Shown here: positions 49,564-59,846 of the stretch, in pieces | How positions within the stretch are numbered: the first letter of the stretch is position 1 | Layout of the letters: each line of letters begins with the position of its first letter | NCBI GenBank assembly: GCA_002359215.1 | Contig: DEMN01000012.1 | Location: forward strand, 419,669 to 483,668 | Source of the DNA: Flavobacteriales bacterium UBA2669 | Lineage (GTDB): Bacteria; Bacteroidota; Bacteroidia; Flavobacteriales_E; Vicingaceae | DNA: 64,000 nucleotides | Direction: 5' to 3' | Program-made: the position numbers and the translations under genes | Notes under the pieces: model-generated | Told to the model about the DNA's origin: nothing | Seen by the model: only the letters and a program-made list of their open reading frames with translations | Database searches by the model: none

Positions 49564-50385
49564 TTACATATCAGGTGTAATCCCCATAGGGTTATATACC
49601 GGAGGACAAGATTTTGAACCTTTTTTCAATATCATAAACCTTAGTTTTATAATAAATGGTCTGGAACGAGTATTGAAATAATTATGTGTTGATTTTATAT
49701 GGTTAAACTCGTAAATAGCGAAAATAGGGGTTTCAATCATGGGCATAATTATTAATCTTTTACCTGTTTTAAAACCCATTCCGAAAAAATAATGTAACTC
49801 GCCAACAAAGTCGGAGACAAACTCGTGCGGCTGGCCTAAAATTACACCTCCATTACTTCTACTTTTAATGAAAAAATAATCAGCATTTAGTCCAATTCCG
49901 TTTACTAAAAATGTTTTTTCAGACATATCGTACCTATTGCCAATATTAAAGTTTAATGATGCTGTATGACTGCTGTAAGAAGCTTCGGTTTGCTGTGTGG
50001 CAACTAAACTATTGTTTAAAAATGTGGCAGATTCAAAATCTTCGCCACCTCTAAACCATTTGTAAGAAAGACCATAATCTATATAATTAATTATTTTTTT
50101 GTCGTTCATTCTAAACATGCCTATTTCAGCAAATAGGCCGAATTTTCCTGTTGGTATAGCTGTATAGTCTTGAGTAAATGTTTGATTTAAAGAATCGGTG
50201 TAATCAACACTTTCTTCTTCACTAAGATAGGGAAACATATAAGTTGCTCCTAAACCAAAATACCAACCTTTGTCAAGGTTTTCGGCTCCTGTACCATAAA
50301 GTCCGCTACCTTTTCCTGGTTTATAGGTTTGACCAAAAATGAACATTGGCAAACAACAAACTATTAACAAAATCAGTTTATTCAT
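49564..50385 (-). CDS. Secreted, probably outer-membrane protein
   Basis: 273 aa. Signal peptide MNKLILLIVCCLPMFIFG, then a Gly-rich start (YKPGKGSGLYGTGAENLDKG) and alternating strands typical of a small barrel (GWYFGLGATYMFPYL, GKFGLFAEIGMF, and FFGMGFKTGKRLIIMP). Ends MGITPDM. Not recognised. No operon partner. Confidence 0.7.
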   Translation of the reverse strand: MNKLILLIVCCLPMFIFGQTYKPGKGSGLYGTGAENLDKGWYFGLGATYMFPYLSEEESVDYTDSLNQTFTQDYTAIPTGKFGLFAEIGMFRMNDKKIINYIDYGLSYKWFRGGEDFESATFLNNSLVATQQTEASYSSHTASLNFNIGNRYDMSEKTFLVNGIGLNADYFFIKSRSNGGVILGQPHEFVSDFVGELHYFFGMGFKTGKRLIIMPMIETPIFAIYEFNHIKSTHNYFNTRSRPFIIKLRFMILKKGSKSCPPVYNPMGITPDM

Positions 50386-50481
50386 TTTTTTAATTTAGAG
50401 ATTGATAAAGACAAAACTACATAATTTTTTAGGTAGAAAAAGCTCCTTTCCCATGAAGAAAGAAAAACGAATAAGCAGTTA

Positions 50482-51804
50482 TTAAATTGGTTTGATTTTA
50501 TTAGCGTATTTAATAATGAAAAAACCAGCAAAACTTGCTAAAATAGAAGCGAATAAAACCCCCATTTTAGCTTCTTCAATATGAACTTTATTTACAAAAG
50601 CTAATCCACCAATAAATAATGACATGGTAAATCCTATTGCCGCTAAAAAACCTGCTCCAAGCAAATGAATTTTATTCATTCCTTCTGGAAGTGAAACCCA
50701 TTTGAATTTAAGCAAAATAGAAATTAACCCGTAAACACCTAATACTTTTCCTAACAATAAACCTACAAAAACACCAAAAAATACAGGGCTTACTATTTGA
50801 CTAAACGAGTCGTTAGAAAATATAACTCCTGCATTGCTTAAAGCAAATATGGGCATAATCACAAAGGCAACTATAGGGTGCATTCTGTGTTCCAATCGTT
50901 GAAGCGGAGTAAGGGCACTTTTAGAGTAATCTCTAATATCTTGTATTATGTGTAATTGGTTTGGTGTAACAGCAGGATTGTTGTTGGGTTCTTCTTCTTC
51001 AAATTTAAAGATTAAGTTTTTTATACGTTTAATGTATTCTTTTTCATGAATTTTCACATTAACAGGAATAGTCATTGCAGCCATAACAGCAGCAATAGTA
51101 GCATGTACACCTGACATTAAGAATGCCAACCACAATCCACCTATACCAATAACTGCATAATATATTGTATTTCTAATACCAATAAGGTTAGAAACAATTA
51201 AAATTAACATAAAAACACCACCTGTTGCTAAGCTAATAAAGTTAATATCTGAAGTATAGAAAAAAGCGATAACCAATACGGCACCAATATCATCAACAAT
51301 AGCAAGTGCTGTAAGGAAGATTTTTAGAGATAGTGGAACTTTATTTCCTAATAGATATAAAACTCCTAAAGCAAAAGCAATATCAGTTGCCATAGGTATT
51401 CCCCAACCATCTGCAGTAGAGCCAGACGGATTGAAAAATAAATAAATAATAGCAGGTAGAATCATTCCACCTATTGCAGCAGCTATTGGAAGAATAGCAT
51501 TTTTTGGTTCTCTAAGTTCTCCGGCCACAATTTCTCTTTTTAATTCTAAACCAACCACAAAAAAGAAAACGGCCATCAAACCATCATTAATCCAATGGTG
51601 AAGGTTTTTATTAATATAATGACCATCAAAACCAATAGAAAATTCTAGTTCCCAAAGTTCATGAAACTCGTGTGACCATGGTGAATTAGACAGTATTATA
51701 GCTAAAAAAGCAGAAGAAAATAATACAATTCCACTGGTGGTACTATTATTTATAAATCGTTGAATAGGATCGATAATCCATTTGTCAACAGGAGTAACTT
51801 TCAT
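50482..51804 (-). CDS. nhaA: Na+/H+ antiporter NhaA
   Basis: 440 aa, 12 helices. Conserved ion-site Asp pair in ALAIVDDIGAVLVIAFFY, TDIAFALGVLYLLG before it, GVHATIAAVMAAM, and the C-terminal IGFTMSLFIGGLAFVN. It exports Na+ in exchange for H+ and regulates pH and sodium, as suits a marine or salt-exposed organism. Longer than E. coli NhaA because of a cytoplasmic loop (EFEEEEPNNNPAVTPN region). Confidence 0.95.
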   Translation of the reverse strand: MKVTPVDKWIIDPIQRFINNSTTSGIVLFSSAFLAIILSNSPWSHEFHELWELEFSIGFDGHYINKNLHHWINDGLMAVFFFVVGLELKREIVAGELREPKNAILPIAAAIGGMILPAIIYLFFNPSGSTADGWGIPMATDIAFALGVLYLLGNKVPLSLKIFLTALAIVDDIGAVLVIAFFYTSDINFISLATGGVFMLILIVSNLIGIRNTIYYAVIGIGGLWLAFLMSGVHATIAAVMAAMTIPVNVKIHEKEYIKRIKNLIFKFEEEEPNNNPAVTPNQLHIIQDIRDYSKSALTPLQRLEHRMHPIVAFVIMPIFALSNAGVIFSNDSFSQIVSPVFFGVFVGLLLGKVLGVYGLISILLKFKWVSLPEGMNKIHLLGAGFLAAIGFTMSLFIGGLAFVNKVHIEEAKMGVLFASILASFAGFFIIKYANKIKPI

Positions 51805-51924
51805 ATTTTTTTACTTTTTATTAGTTATGCTGTGCTATATTGTTTGCAAATTTAAGTTATCGGAGCTCTGTTGCCTAATTTTTAGAAAGTTCAAAACTTA
51901 AAAAAACTAAAAACAGAAAGAAAG

Positions 51925-52926
51925 TTAATGTAAAATTTTAAAAACAAGTTCTTTAGTCAGTTCTCCGCTTGATGAAGAAACATTGTTTACTCCTTTAGAT
52001 TTAAGGTCGTATTCTCTAATATATTCAATTACTTTTACTGCTTTTCTGATATCGTAATTTTTAGCCGCTAGTTGATATTCTTTAACAAAAAAAGGACTTA
52101 TTTTTAATGCAACAGCAATATTTCTGGGGTTTTTATCTTTAGTGTAATGGTATTTAAGTATGGCAGTAAAAAACATATATAAAACGGCAATAGTAGCTTG
52201 TATAGGATGTTCTTTTTCGTTTTTTGCAAAATGGTTGATAATTTTATTCGCTTTAAGGATATCTTTAGAACCAATGGCTTTGTTTAATTCAAACATGTTA
52301 AAATCTTTGCTGATACCAATGTTTTTTTCCACCATTTCAGCATTTATTTCAGTGCCTTCCGGAATATTAATGGTTAATTTTTCAAGTTCATTGGCAACTT
52401 TACTTAAATCTGTTCCTAAAAATTCGGCAATTAAAAATGAGGCTTTTGGGTTGATGGTGTAGTTTTTTTCTTTGAGATAATTGTTAATCCAATCGGGAAC
52501 TTGGTTTTCATAAATGGGTTTTGACTCGAAGAAAACACTTTTTTTACTCAGTTTTTTGGTGATACCTTTTCTGCCATCTAAGGTTTTGTATTTATAGCAA
52601 AAAACTAAAATGGTGCTTTTGGTGGGATTATCCAAATAACTATCAAGTTGGTCTATCTGCTTTATCAAGTGTTGAGCTTCTTTAACAATCACCACATTAT
52701 GATTAGCCATCATGGGATAGCGTTTGGCAGCACTTATAACGGTAGAAATATCAGTGTCTTTACCATAAATAATTTGCTGATTAAATTCTTTTTCAGCTTC
52801 ATCTAACACATTTTTTTCAATAAAATTACTTATCAAATCTATGTAAAAGGGTTCTTCACCACTTAAAAAATAAATGGGATGATATACCTTGTTTTTTAAA
52901 TCTTTAAGTATGTCGTTATGCTTCAT
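51925..52926 (-). CDS. holA: DNA polymerase III delta subunit
   Basis: 333 aa. HolA clamp-loader fold: IYFLSGEEPFYIDLISNFI at the start (degenerate P-loop), MMANHNVVIVKEAQHL, VPDWINNYLKEKNYTI, then domain II (ASFLIAEFLGTDLSKVANEL) and helical domain III. It opens the sliding clamp as part of the clamp loader. The start overlaps the last base of the AMP nucleosidase gene, so they are co-transcribed. Confidence 0.92.
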   Translation of the reverse strand: MKHNDILKDLKNKVYHPIYFLSGEEPFYIDLISNFIEKNVLDEAEKEFNQQIIYGKDTDISTVISAAKRYPMMANHNVVIVKEAQHLIKQIDQLDSYLDNPTKSTILVFCYKYKTLDGRKGITKKLSKKSVFFESKPIYENQVPDWINNYLKEKNYTINPKASFLIAEFLGTDLSKVANELEKLTINIPEGTEINAEMVEKNIGISKDFNMFELNKAIGSKDILKANKIINHFAKNEKEHPIQATIAVLYMFFTAILKYHYTKDKNPRNIAVALKISPFFVKEYQLAAKNYDIRKAVKVIEYIREYDLKSKGVNNVSSSSGELTKELVFKILH

Positions 52927-53711
52927 TAATCTTCTGAATAAGAGAATTTAAGATGCTTAACACTAGTGCCGTTATTTTTTATTTCTTCCAGCGATTGAAT
53001 TCCAATTTTGATGTGTTCTTCAACAAAACTATGCGTAACTATTTGGTCACTTTTATCGGTTTTAACGCCTTCCGGAATCATAGGTTGATCGGAAACCAAT
53101 AACAATGCTCCGGTAGAAATTTTGTTATAAAAACCTGTAATAAACAAGGTTGCAGTTTCCATATCTATGGCCATTGCTCTTATTTTTCTTAAATAGCTTT
53201 TAAACTCTTCATCGTGCTCCCAAACTCTTCTGTTGGTGGTATAAACTGTTCCTGTCCAGTAATCTTTTTTAAACTCTCTTATAGTAGTAGAAACAGCTCT
53301 TTGTAAGGTAAAGGCAGGTAGGGCAGGTACTTCTGTAGGAAAGTAATCGTTAGATGTTCCTTCGCCTCTTATGGCTGCAATAGGTAAAATATAATCGCCA
53401 ATATTATTTTTCTTTTTTAATCCGCCACACTTCCCTAAAAACAGACATGCTTTTGGGGTAATAGCACTCAATAAATCCATAATGGTTGCAGCATTGGCAC
53501 TTCCCATACTAAAATTAATGATGGTTATTCCATCTGCTGTAGCATTGGGCATAGCTTTGTCTTTGCCTTCAACCGAAACGTTTTTTATTTTAGCAAAATA
53601 TTCTACATAATTATTAAAATTGGTTAATAATATATACTGACCAAAGTCTTCTAAAGCCTTTCCAGTATAGCGTGTAAGCCAATTTTTAACAATACTTTCT
53701 TTTGTAACCAT
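52926..53711 (-). CDS. amn: AMP nucleosidase
   Basis: 261 aa, the short Bacteroidota type with only the catalytic domain. Nucleoside-phosphorylase fold: FSMGSANAATIMDLLSAI, CLFLGKCGGLKKKNNIGDY, PIAAIRGEGTSNDYFP, and AMAIDMETATLFITGF with the purine-binding acidic residues. It hydrolyses AMP to adenine and ribose 5-phosphate and controls the purine pool. Operon with holA. Confidence 0.9.
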   Translation of the reverse strand: MVTKESIVKNWLTRYTGKALEDFGQYILLTNFNNYVEYFAKIKNVSVEGKDKAMPNATADGITIINFSMGSANAATIMDLLSAITPKACLFLGKCGGLKKKNNIGDYILPIAAIRGEGTSNDYFPTEVPALPAFTLQRAVSTTIREFKKDYWTGTVYTTNRRVWEHDEEFKSYLRKIRAMAIDMETATLFITGFYNKISTGALLLVSDQPMIPEGVKTDKSDQIVTHSFVEEHIKIGIQSLEEIKNNGTSVKHLKFSYSED

Positions 53712-53801
53712 AAGTTCTTTTTTTGAAAAACGAAATTAAGCAATATAATTTTTCGCTATTCATTATATCAAATTAAATATAGATTATTCTTACGATTAAC
53801 C

Positions 53802-53809
53802 TAACTTTG
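53802..53809 (+). promoter_or_regulatory. -7 box of the pseudouridine synthase gene
   Basis: TAACTTTG, an exact TAnnTTTG match, 19 nt before the ATG at 53829. No clear -33. Confidence 0.45.
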
Positions 53810-53828
53810 ATGTTTTATTAAAAATAGT

Positions 53829-54746
53829 ATGCAAAAAAAACCGTCTAATAAAAATTTAAACAGAGTAAGCCGTTTAAAAGTGGAGGAAGCTGATGAATTG
53901 CTCAATTTTCTTTTAAAGAATATTAAGGATAAAACTCGTAATAAAGTAAAGGGAATGTTGGCAAGAAAGCAGTTTATGATTAATGATAAGATTATTAAGC
54001 AGTTTGATCATACATTGAAAGTAGGTGATATGGTTAAGGTAAGCTGGGACAAACCTTTCAGAGAACTTTCTTATCAAGGAGTAAAAGTGGTTTTTGAAGA
54101 TGATGATATTATTGTGGTAGACAAAAAGAGTGGTTTATTGTCTATATCTTCAGGCAATACTAAAATGCAAACGGTTTATAAAACCATATCACATCATGTC
54201 CAGCTTGATGATCCTACTGCAAAACTATTTGTTGTTCATCGTTTAGATAAGGATGCATCTGGGTTAATGGTTTTTGCCAAAAATAAAAATAGTCAGGTAT
54301 CACTTCAAAAAGATTGGGATAGAACCATTGCTAATAGAAAATATTTAGCAGTTACGCAAGGTACTATGGAGAATGATGAAGGTAAAGTTGTGAACTACTT
54401 AAAAGAAAACAAAGCATTAATGATGTATGTGGTAGCGAGCAAAAGTGATGAAGCTAAATTGGCAGTAACCCATTATCAGGTAATTAAGAAAAATGAATTT
54501 TACACTTTGTTGGAAGCGCACCAAGAAACAGAAAGAAAAAATCAGTTAAGAGTTCACATGAAAAGTCTTGGACATCCCATTATTGGTGATAAAAAATATG
54601 AAGCTATAGAAAACCCTATAGGCAGATTAGCACTTCATCTAAAGCAGTTGGCTTTTATTCATCCTATAACCAAAAAAGAAGTTGTTTTTGAAACTAAAGT
54701 ACCGGATGATTATCTAAAAATCTTTAGAAGCAGGTTTTATCAGTAG
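53829..54746 (+). CDS. RluA-family RNA pseudouridine synthase
   Basis: 305 aa. N-terminal S4 RNA-binding domain (about 15-75: ADELLNFLLKNIKDKTRNKV, MLARKQFMINDKII), linker, then the catalytic domain with HRLDKDASGLMVFAKN, which holds the catalytic Asp. It isomerises uridines in rRNA or tRNA; which sites cannot be told. Single gene, divergent from amn. Ends in TAG. Confidence 0.92.
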   Translation: MQKKPSNKNLNRVSRLKVEEADELLNFLLKNIKDKTRNKVKGMLARKQFMINDKIIKQFDHTLKVGDMVKVSWDKPFRELSYQGVKVVFEDDDIIVVDKKSGLLSISSGNTKMQTVYKTISHHVQLDDPTAKLFVVHRLDKDASGLMVFAKNKNSQVSLQKDWDRTIANRKYLAVTQGTMENDEGKVVNYLKENKALMMYVVASKSDEAKLAVTHYQVIKKNEFYTLLEAHQETERKNQLRVHMKSLGHPIIGDKKYEAIENPIGRLALHLKQLAFIHPITKKEVVFETKVPDDYLKIFRSRFYQ

Positions 54747-54845
54747 ATTTGTTGTTAGCTATATGATATTTAGAGACGAAATCTGTCTGTTTGTATGGCG
54801 CATTTAAATATGAAGCGTAAATATTTATTATAATTTTTTGTAATA

Positions 54846-56726
54846 TTACTTTTTCTCTTCTTTGTCAATTTTTATATTAAAACTTGGTGCTTTATAGTCT
54901 TTATTTAAATATTTAGCGGGTATAGTTATCATATTTCCATCTCGCGCTGCTCTATAATGCGGAGAAAGAATTTCTATACCTACTTCATTACAACAATCTT
55001 GAATATTTTGATGTAATTGTGAATATATTGTAGCTTGTTTATTTGCGTCTTTAGTATAGGCGTTAATTTGATACGAAATATAAAAATCATCCAAGCTGGT
55101 TTGAAGTACAAATGGTTTGGGATTTTTGAGTAAGAGGTCTGTTCTGCCTGCAGCATTAACTAAAGCTTGATGTATATCTTTCCAAGGAATATCATAACCA
55201 ATAGTTATAGTTGAGTGTATTATTAAACCACTTCCCATTTCTGCCTCGTTACTATAATTTGTCGTATGATTACTCATGACAGTTGAATTTGGAATAGATA
55301 TGATTTCATTTTTGATTGTTCTAACTCTTGTTACGAGTAAAGATTTCTCAATTACATCACCTACTACATCACCTATTTTTACACGGTCACCAATTTTAAA
55401 CAAACGCATATATGTTAATATAATACCTGCCATAATATTTGAAAGAGAACCAGCTGAACCGAAGGTAAATAAAAAACCTAAAAATACTGATACACCTTGA
55501 AAAATTGGTGAATCACTACCTGGTAAATAGGGAAAAATCAATACAAACATAAAAGCGTAAAGAATAACTCTTATGATTTGAAAGGTTGGGTTTGCCCAAT
55601 CAGGATAAAATCCTGATAAATGTAACTTACCTTGTTCAATTTCATTTTTAAGAAAATGTATTCCTTTTAAAGCATACCTAAATACAAAAAATATGACAAT
55701 TATGGTAAATAAATTCGGAAGATAGTTCCAGAGTCCACTTCCGATTTTTTTTAGTGGATTAAAAATGTAACCAAATAGGGTTTGTGCAAAAGTCTGTGTC
55801 CAAGGAAAGAAACCAAAAATAATAGGTAGAGCTATATAAATGAGAATAATAATGATAATCCATTTTAGAATTGTATTTAATGATGTAAAAAAAACTACTT
55901 GCTTCGAACTATCAAGAAGAGTGTAATCTCTAATTTTAAGTCCATTAATCCGTTTTCCTTCTTGAGTTTTTATTATATCTTTAGTCCATTTAAATAGTTT
56001 TCCAACAAAGTAGAGTAGTATAACTAGGATGGTAAGTACTAAAAGTGCAAGGCTAATTTCTTTCAGTAAGGTAGTCAAATTCGTTTCTTGTTTGTATTTA
56101 AGGACAGCATCTGTAACAATTTTACAATATTTTTCTGCTAGGTTCTTTTTTGAAGTATTGTTCCAAAGGGCATCATTTTCTGAAATACTCATTATAATGC
56201 TTTCGCCATATACAATATCAAATGTAGATTCAGCTTCTACAACCTTTAGCGTCTTATAAGAAAAGGAGTAATCATTTTTCAATTTCTTTATTCTCTTCGA
56301 TATTGCGAGTGCTCTGTCGTGGGCAGTAAAACTTCCAAGTTTGTTATAAATAGGGAATAGGGTATCGTTAAAGAATCCTATTACATGAAATGATTTTGCA
56401 GAAACTCTTAGAGAATCAATCTTTGCTTTTTTTTCAGCAATTCTTTTCTTTTCCTTGTTACTGATTTCCTGTAATTGATTTTGTAGTTCTTCTTTTTTTA
56501 AATTGTCTGTAGTTTTTAATTGAGAAAGCTGTAGCTCCAATTCAGATTTTTTTATTGAATCTCGTATTCGTTGCTGTTCAATTAATTTTAATTTATTATC
56601 ATACTCTTTAAGTAAACTGGTATTAAGAGAATCCGATTGTTTGAGCGAATCAGTCTGGCAGTAGCCCAATAAAACAAAAAATAAACAGATTGTTATACTT
56701 ACGGAATATTTTATTTTGATTGTCAT
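54846..56726 (-). CDS. MscS-family mechanosensitive channel with periplasmic coiled coil
   Basis: 626 aa. Signal peptide (SVSITICLFFVLLGYC), then a Lys/Glu-rich coiled coil (about 35-110), a periplasmic segment, four to five membrane helices, and the MscS pore plus beta domain (FTFGSAGSLSNIMAGIIL pore helix, TYMRLFKIGDRVKIGDVVGD, KNEIISIPNSTVMSNHTTNY). The start overlaps the upstream barrel gene by 4 nt. It resembles long MscS relatives such as MscK/YbiO in having a large periplasmic part. It probably protects against osmotic shock. Confidence 0.9.
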   Translation of the reverse strand: MTIKIKYSVSITICLFFVLLGYCQTDSLKQSDSLNTSLLKEYDNKLKLIEQQRIRDSIKKSELELQLSQLKTTDNLKKEELQNQLQEISNKEKKRIAEKKAKIDSLRVSAKSFHVIGFFNDTLFPIYNKLGSFTAHDRALAISKRIKKLKNDYSFSYKTLKVVEAESTFDIVYGESIIMSISENDALWNNTSKKNLAEKYCKIVTDAVLKYKQETNLTTLLKEISLALLVLTILVILLYFVGKLFKWTKDIIKTQEGKRINGLKIRDYTLLDSSKQVVFFTSLNTILKWIIIIILIYIALPIIFGFFPWTQTFAQTLFGYIFNPLKKIGSGLWNYLPNLFTIIVIFFVFRYALKGIHFLKNEIEQGKLHLSGFYPDWANPTFQIIRVILYAFMFVLIFPYLPGSDSPIFQGVSVFLGFLFTFGSAGSLSNIMAGIILTYMRLFKIGDRVKIGDVVGDVIEKSLLVTRVRTIKNEIISIPNSTVMSNHTTNYSNEAEMGSGLIIHSTITIGYDIPWKDIHQALVNAAGRTDLLLKNPKPFVLQTSLDDFYISYQINAYTKDANKQATIYSQLHQNIQDCCNEVGIEILSPHYRAARDGNMITIPAKYLNKDYKAPSFNIKIDKEEKK

Positions 56727-57505
56727 TTTTTTATCGTTTTTTTGAAATTAATAATTCTCCAACTTATTCCTGTGCTTATAAAATAATCTTGTATATTTTG
56801 ATTATTTCCATATCCTATCGATATGTCTAATAGGATATTATTGTTTATCAAATATGCGAAACCACCGTCAAATCTTGTTTGAAAAACATTTTTTCTAAAT
56901 TGTCCGTAATTTTCAATAAAACCACTCCATTTTTTATAAATTAGGAAACCAAAATTTAGAATATATTTGCTTGTGGGATAAAAATCGATACCGTTGTAAG
57001 ATAAAATCCAGTTGGTTCCTAAACTCATGTTTTTTGGTAAATTCCAATTAGCTATTAAAACCATTACTGTTGCTAATTGATTTGAACCGAATTCATTTGA
57101 AATTTTTGGCACTTTCAAGCGTACCTGAAATCCAGTTGTAGGTATCCATCCTTTTTGGTCATTAATATGAATACGAAAGCCGAAATGTAAGTTGCTTAGC
57201 CCTGAAAGATAAGTAGAATTGGTGTCAAGTTTTGTTTGTTCAAACTGATAATCAATTAAAGTACTTAATTCTATATTCTCTATAATGCCATATCGTATAA
57301 CATTGTTTGAAATAAAACTATGAGGTGGATATTTAGTATCAGCCAATGAGTAATAGTCTAATCCTTGTTGAAACTGTAAAATGTCTTTACCTACTGTAAA
57401 TGGTTCAATGGCTTGTCCGGGTCTACTAGTACGAATGGTCTCATGGAATTGAGCTAAAGTAGTTTGAGAAACAAAGAACAGGATCAATGTTTTAAATAAT
57501 TTCAT
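56723..57505 (-). CDS. Outer-membrane transporter-like protein
   Basis: 260 aa. Signal peptide MKLFKTLILFFVSQTTLAQ, then TSRPGQAIEPFTVGKDILQF, typical of the 'MetA-pathway of phenol degradation' / transporter family of small barrels found in Bacteroidota. Beta strands follow to ISTGISWRIINFK. The end overlaps the MscS start (4 nt, ATGA), so the two are co-translated. The function may be linked to membrane stress (inference). Confidence 0.78.
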   Translation of the reverse strand: MKLFKTLILFFVSQTTLAQFHETIRTSRPGQAIEPFTVGKDILQFQQGLDYYSLADTKYPPHSFISNNVIRYGIIENIELSTLIDYQFEQTKLDTNSTYLSGLSNLHFGFRIHINDQKGWIPTTGFQVRLKVPKISNEFGSNQLATVMVLIANWNLPKNMSLGTNWILSYNGIDFYPTSKYILNFGFLIYKKWSGFIENYGQFRKNVFQTRFDGGFAYLINNNILLDISIGYGNNQNIQDYFISTGISWRIINFKKTIKK

Positions 57506-57721
57506 ACGAAAAAAATGGAGAATTGGAGGGAAGTTAAAGAACTACTTGCAGGTGGACTAAAATTGTTTAGTTTTATTAATTGTCCCATAATGTGTTTATA
57601 TTTTATTTTGTTGTTTATTTTTTTAGAGTTGCAGGTAATTTTTAACATATAGCTTGTGGAGAATTTTCATATTTTTTTACCTCATATATCAAACATAGTA
57701 TATAAATTATCTAGAAGTTTT

Positions 57722-58297
57722 TTACAACCCTATAGCAATACCAAACCTATAGATAGGGTTTTGCTGAATGTAAAATGATTCTTGGGTTTCGTTTAAGTTC
57801 CAAAGTACCATTAAAAAAAGATAGGAATTACCTCCTAAACTTTGTCTTAATCCACCGCCAACGTAAAAGTTATAGATATTAAACCTTTCTCGATTGAATT
57901 TTTCTACATTTATTATTTCCGCTTCTACATGAGCAACTAGTGGGGCAAAATCTACTAAGTATTGTCCAAAAACTCTACCACCATAAATGTTGGTGCTAAA
58001 GTTTATAAATTTATCATTATAATAAATGTAGTTAGCACCAATACCACCAATAATATTCGGAGTAAAATAATATCCTGCAACGGGAGCTATTTCAAAATAA
58101 GTAACATCACCAAAAGTGGCTCCAATGTTTCCACCAAGAGTTACTTTATCCCAGCTAAAGCCTCTGTTTTGGTTATTTTGATTATTGGTTGGGTTATCAC
58201 CATAAACATAAATATCTTCATCTTGAGCATAAGTAAACGTTAAGGAAAATAAGAAAGTAATAAAAAATAGATACTTTAATGTGGAGGACAGGTTCAT
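57722..58297 (-). CDS. Small outer-membrane beta-barrel protein
   Basis: 191 aa from the ATG at 58297, where the signal peptide MNLSSTLKYLFFITFLFSL begins; an ATG at 58324 would add 9 residues. After the acidic DEDIYVYGD comes a barrel of about 8 strands (VTLGGNIGATFGDVTYFEIA, PVAGYYFTPNIIGGIG). Ends YRFGIAIGL. Resembles OmpA/OmpW-type small barrels in size only. Not recognised. Confidence 0.7.
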   Translation of the reverse strand: MNLSSTLKYLFFITFLFSLTFTYAQDEDIYVYGDNPTNNQNNQNRGFSWDKVTLGGNIGATFGDVTYFEIAPVAGYYFTPNIIGGIGANYIYYNDKFINFSTNIYGGRVFGQYLVDFAPLVAHVEAEIINVEKFNRERFNIYNFYVGGGLRQSLGGNSYLFLMVLWNLNETQESFYIQQNPIYRFGIAIGL

Positions 58298-58355
58298 AAT
58301 ATAGTGTTTAATTTCTAAATTCAAAAATAATAAACATTTTATGAAACCACTTTAA

Positions 58356-59741
58356 TTAAAGTAATTTGCTTTTCAAAACCATTAATTTTTCTCTAGTCAT
58401 TTCATGTATAGAATAAGGAATTCCGCCCATACCAATTCCGGAAGCATCTCTACCACCAAAAGGCATCCAATCTACTCTAAATGCAGTATGATCATTTACC
58501 ATTACAGCTGTAGCATTTAATTTTTTAACTGTATCTAAAGCTACATCTATGTTTTTGGTAAATACAGCTGCTTGAAAATGAACATCTAAACTGTTGGCAA
58601 TTTTTATAGCTTCTAATCTGTTGGTATAACTATAAACACATACTACAGGACCAAAAATTTCATCGGTAGATACTTTTGCATCAGTTGGAGGGTTTAATAA
58701 TACGGTTGGTTCAAAGCATGTTTCGGAAATCTTTTTACCACCATAAAGTACTTTAGCTCCTTTTTCAATAGCTTCGTTTACCCAAGCTTCCACTCTGTCG
58801 TTTTCTTGTGGTGTAATTAAGGGACCAACCTCTGTTTTTTCGTCTAAAGGATCTCCAACGATTAGTTTTTTAGCTTCGTTAGCTAATAATTGAGCAACAT
58901 TTTCACAAATAGATTCGTGTACAAATACTTTTTGAACAGAAACACATACTTGTCCGGCATGATAAAAGCCACCTTTTGCCAAAGCAGGGATTAATTCTGT
59001 TAAATCAGCATCTGGTTCAACAATAACTGGAGCTACACCGCCATGTTCTAGGGCACATCTTGTTCCTGGAGCTAGTCTAGATTTTAAGTTCCAGCCCACG
59101 CTTGCTGAGCCTATAAATGAAAAATAATTTATTCTTTTATCAGTAACTAAGTAGGTTGCAGCTTCTCTATCGCAAACTGCAGCTTGACACCAACCTTCTG
59201 GCATTCCCGCTTCTTTTAAAATTTCTATAAAATTTAAGCAAGAAAGTGGAGTAGTGGAAGCAGGTTTAATGATTACCGGACAACCTGCTGCAAAAGCAGT
59301 TACTGTTTGATGAATCGTTAAGTTTAAAGGATGATTAAAAGCACTAACAGAAGCAACAACTCCAATAGGTTCTCTGCTTACAAAAGCAACTCTGTTTACT
59401 GATGCTTGGGTTAATCCCATAGGAATTTCTTCACCTTTTATCTGTGCAATATGTTCAGCTGCTAATTTTACTCCGTTGATGGCCCTAAGTACTTCAACTT
59501 TAGAATCTATGTAAGGTTTTCCGCCTTCTTGCGCTGCAATTTTAGTCAGTTCTTCCACACGACCTTTCATTATTTCTGCAGTCTTTTCTAAAATAGCAAT
59601 TCGCTGGTGTGCCGGCAACCAATTAGACTGATCCTCAAATAAAGCATAAGCGGTTTGCAATTGTTTTTCTACTTCATTTATACCTATTATCGGAATTTCT
59701 TTTATTAATTCTAAATTATAAGGAGATACTACTTGTAACAT
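58356..59741 (-). CDS. Aldehyde dehydrogenase-family protein
   Basis: 461 aa. NAD(P)-binding region FNHPLNLTIHQTV, VIIKPASTTPLS, FIGSASVGW; catalytic Glu in CALEHGGVAPVIVE (usually LELGG) and catalytic Cys in GQVCVSVQKVFVHE. EIFGPVVCVYSY and MPFGGRDASGIGMGGI are family motifs. It oxidises an aldehyde to an acid with NAD(P)+. It sits 105 nt downstream of an acetolactate-synthase-like ThDP enzyme in the same direction, which may deliver or use a related aldehyde (inference). Confidence 0.9.
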   Translation of the reverse strand: MLQVVSPYNLELIKEIPIIGINEVEKQLQTAYALFEDQSNWLPAHQRIAILEKTAEIMKGRVEELTKIAAQEGGKPYIDSKVEVLRAINGVKLAAEHIAQIKGEEIPMGLTQASVNRVAFVSREPIGVVASVSAFNHPLNLTIHQTVTAFAAGCPVIIKPASTTPLSCLNFIEILKEAGMPEGWCQAAVCDREAATYLVTDKRINYFSFIGSASVGWNLKSRLAPGTRCALEHGGVAPVIVEPDADLTELIPALAKGGFYHAGQVCVSVQKVFVHESICENVAQLLANEAKKLIVGDPLDEKTEVGPLITPQENDRVEAWVNEAIEKGAKVLYGGKKISETCFEPTVLLNPPTDAKVSTDEIFGPVVCVYSYTNRLEAIKIANSLDVHFQAAVFTKNIDVALDTVKKLNATAVMVNDHTAFRVDWMPFGGRDASGIGMGGIPYSIHEMTREKLMVLKSKLL

Positions 59742-59846
59742 TTTTTGTTATTTGTTAATGGTTATCAATTAATTATTATTCTCTAGTATAGGCGCAGAGA
59801 AGCAAATATTGTTAATCGTTAATTGTTTAATTTCAAATCTCACCCT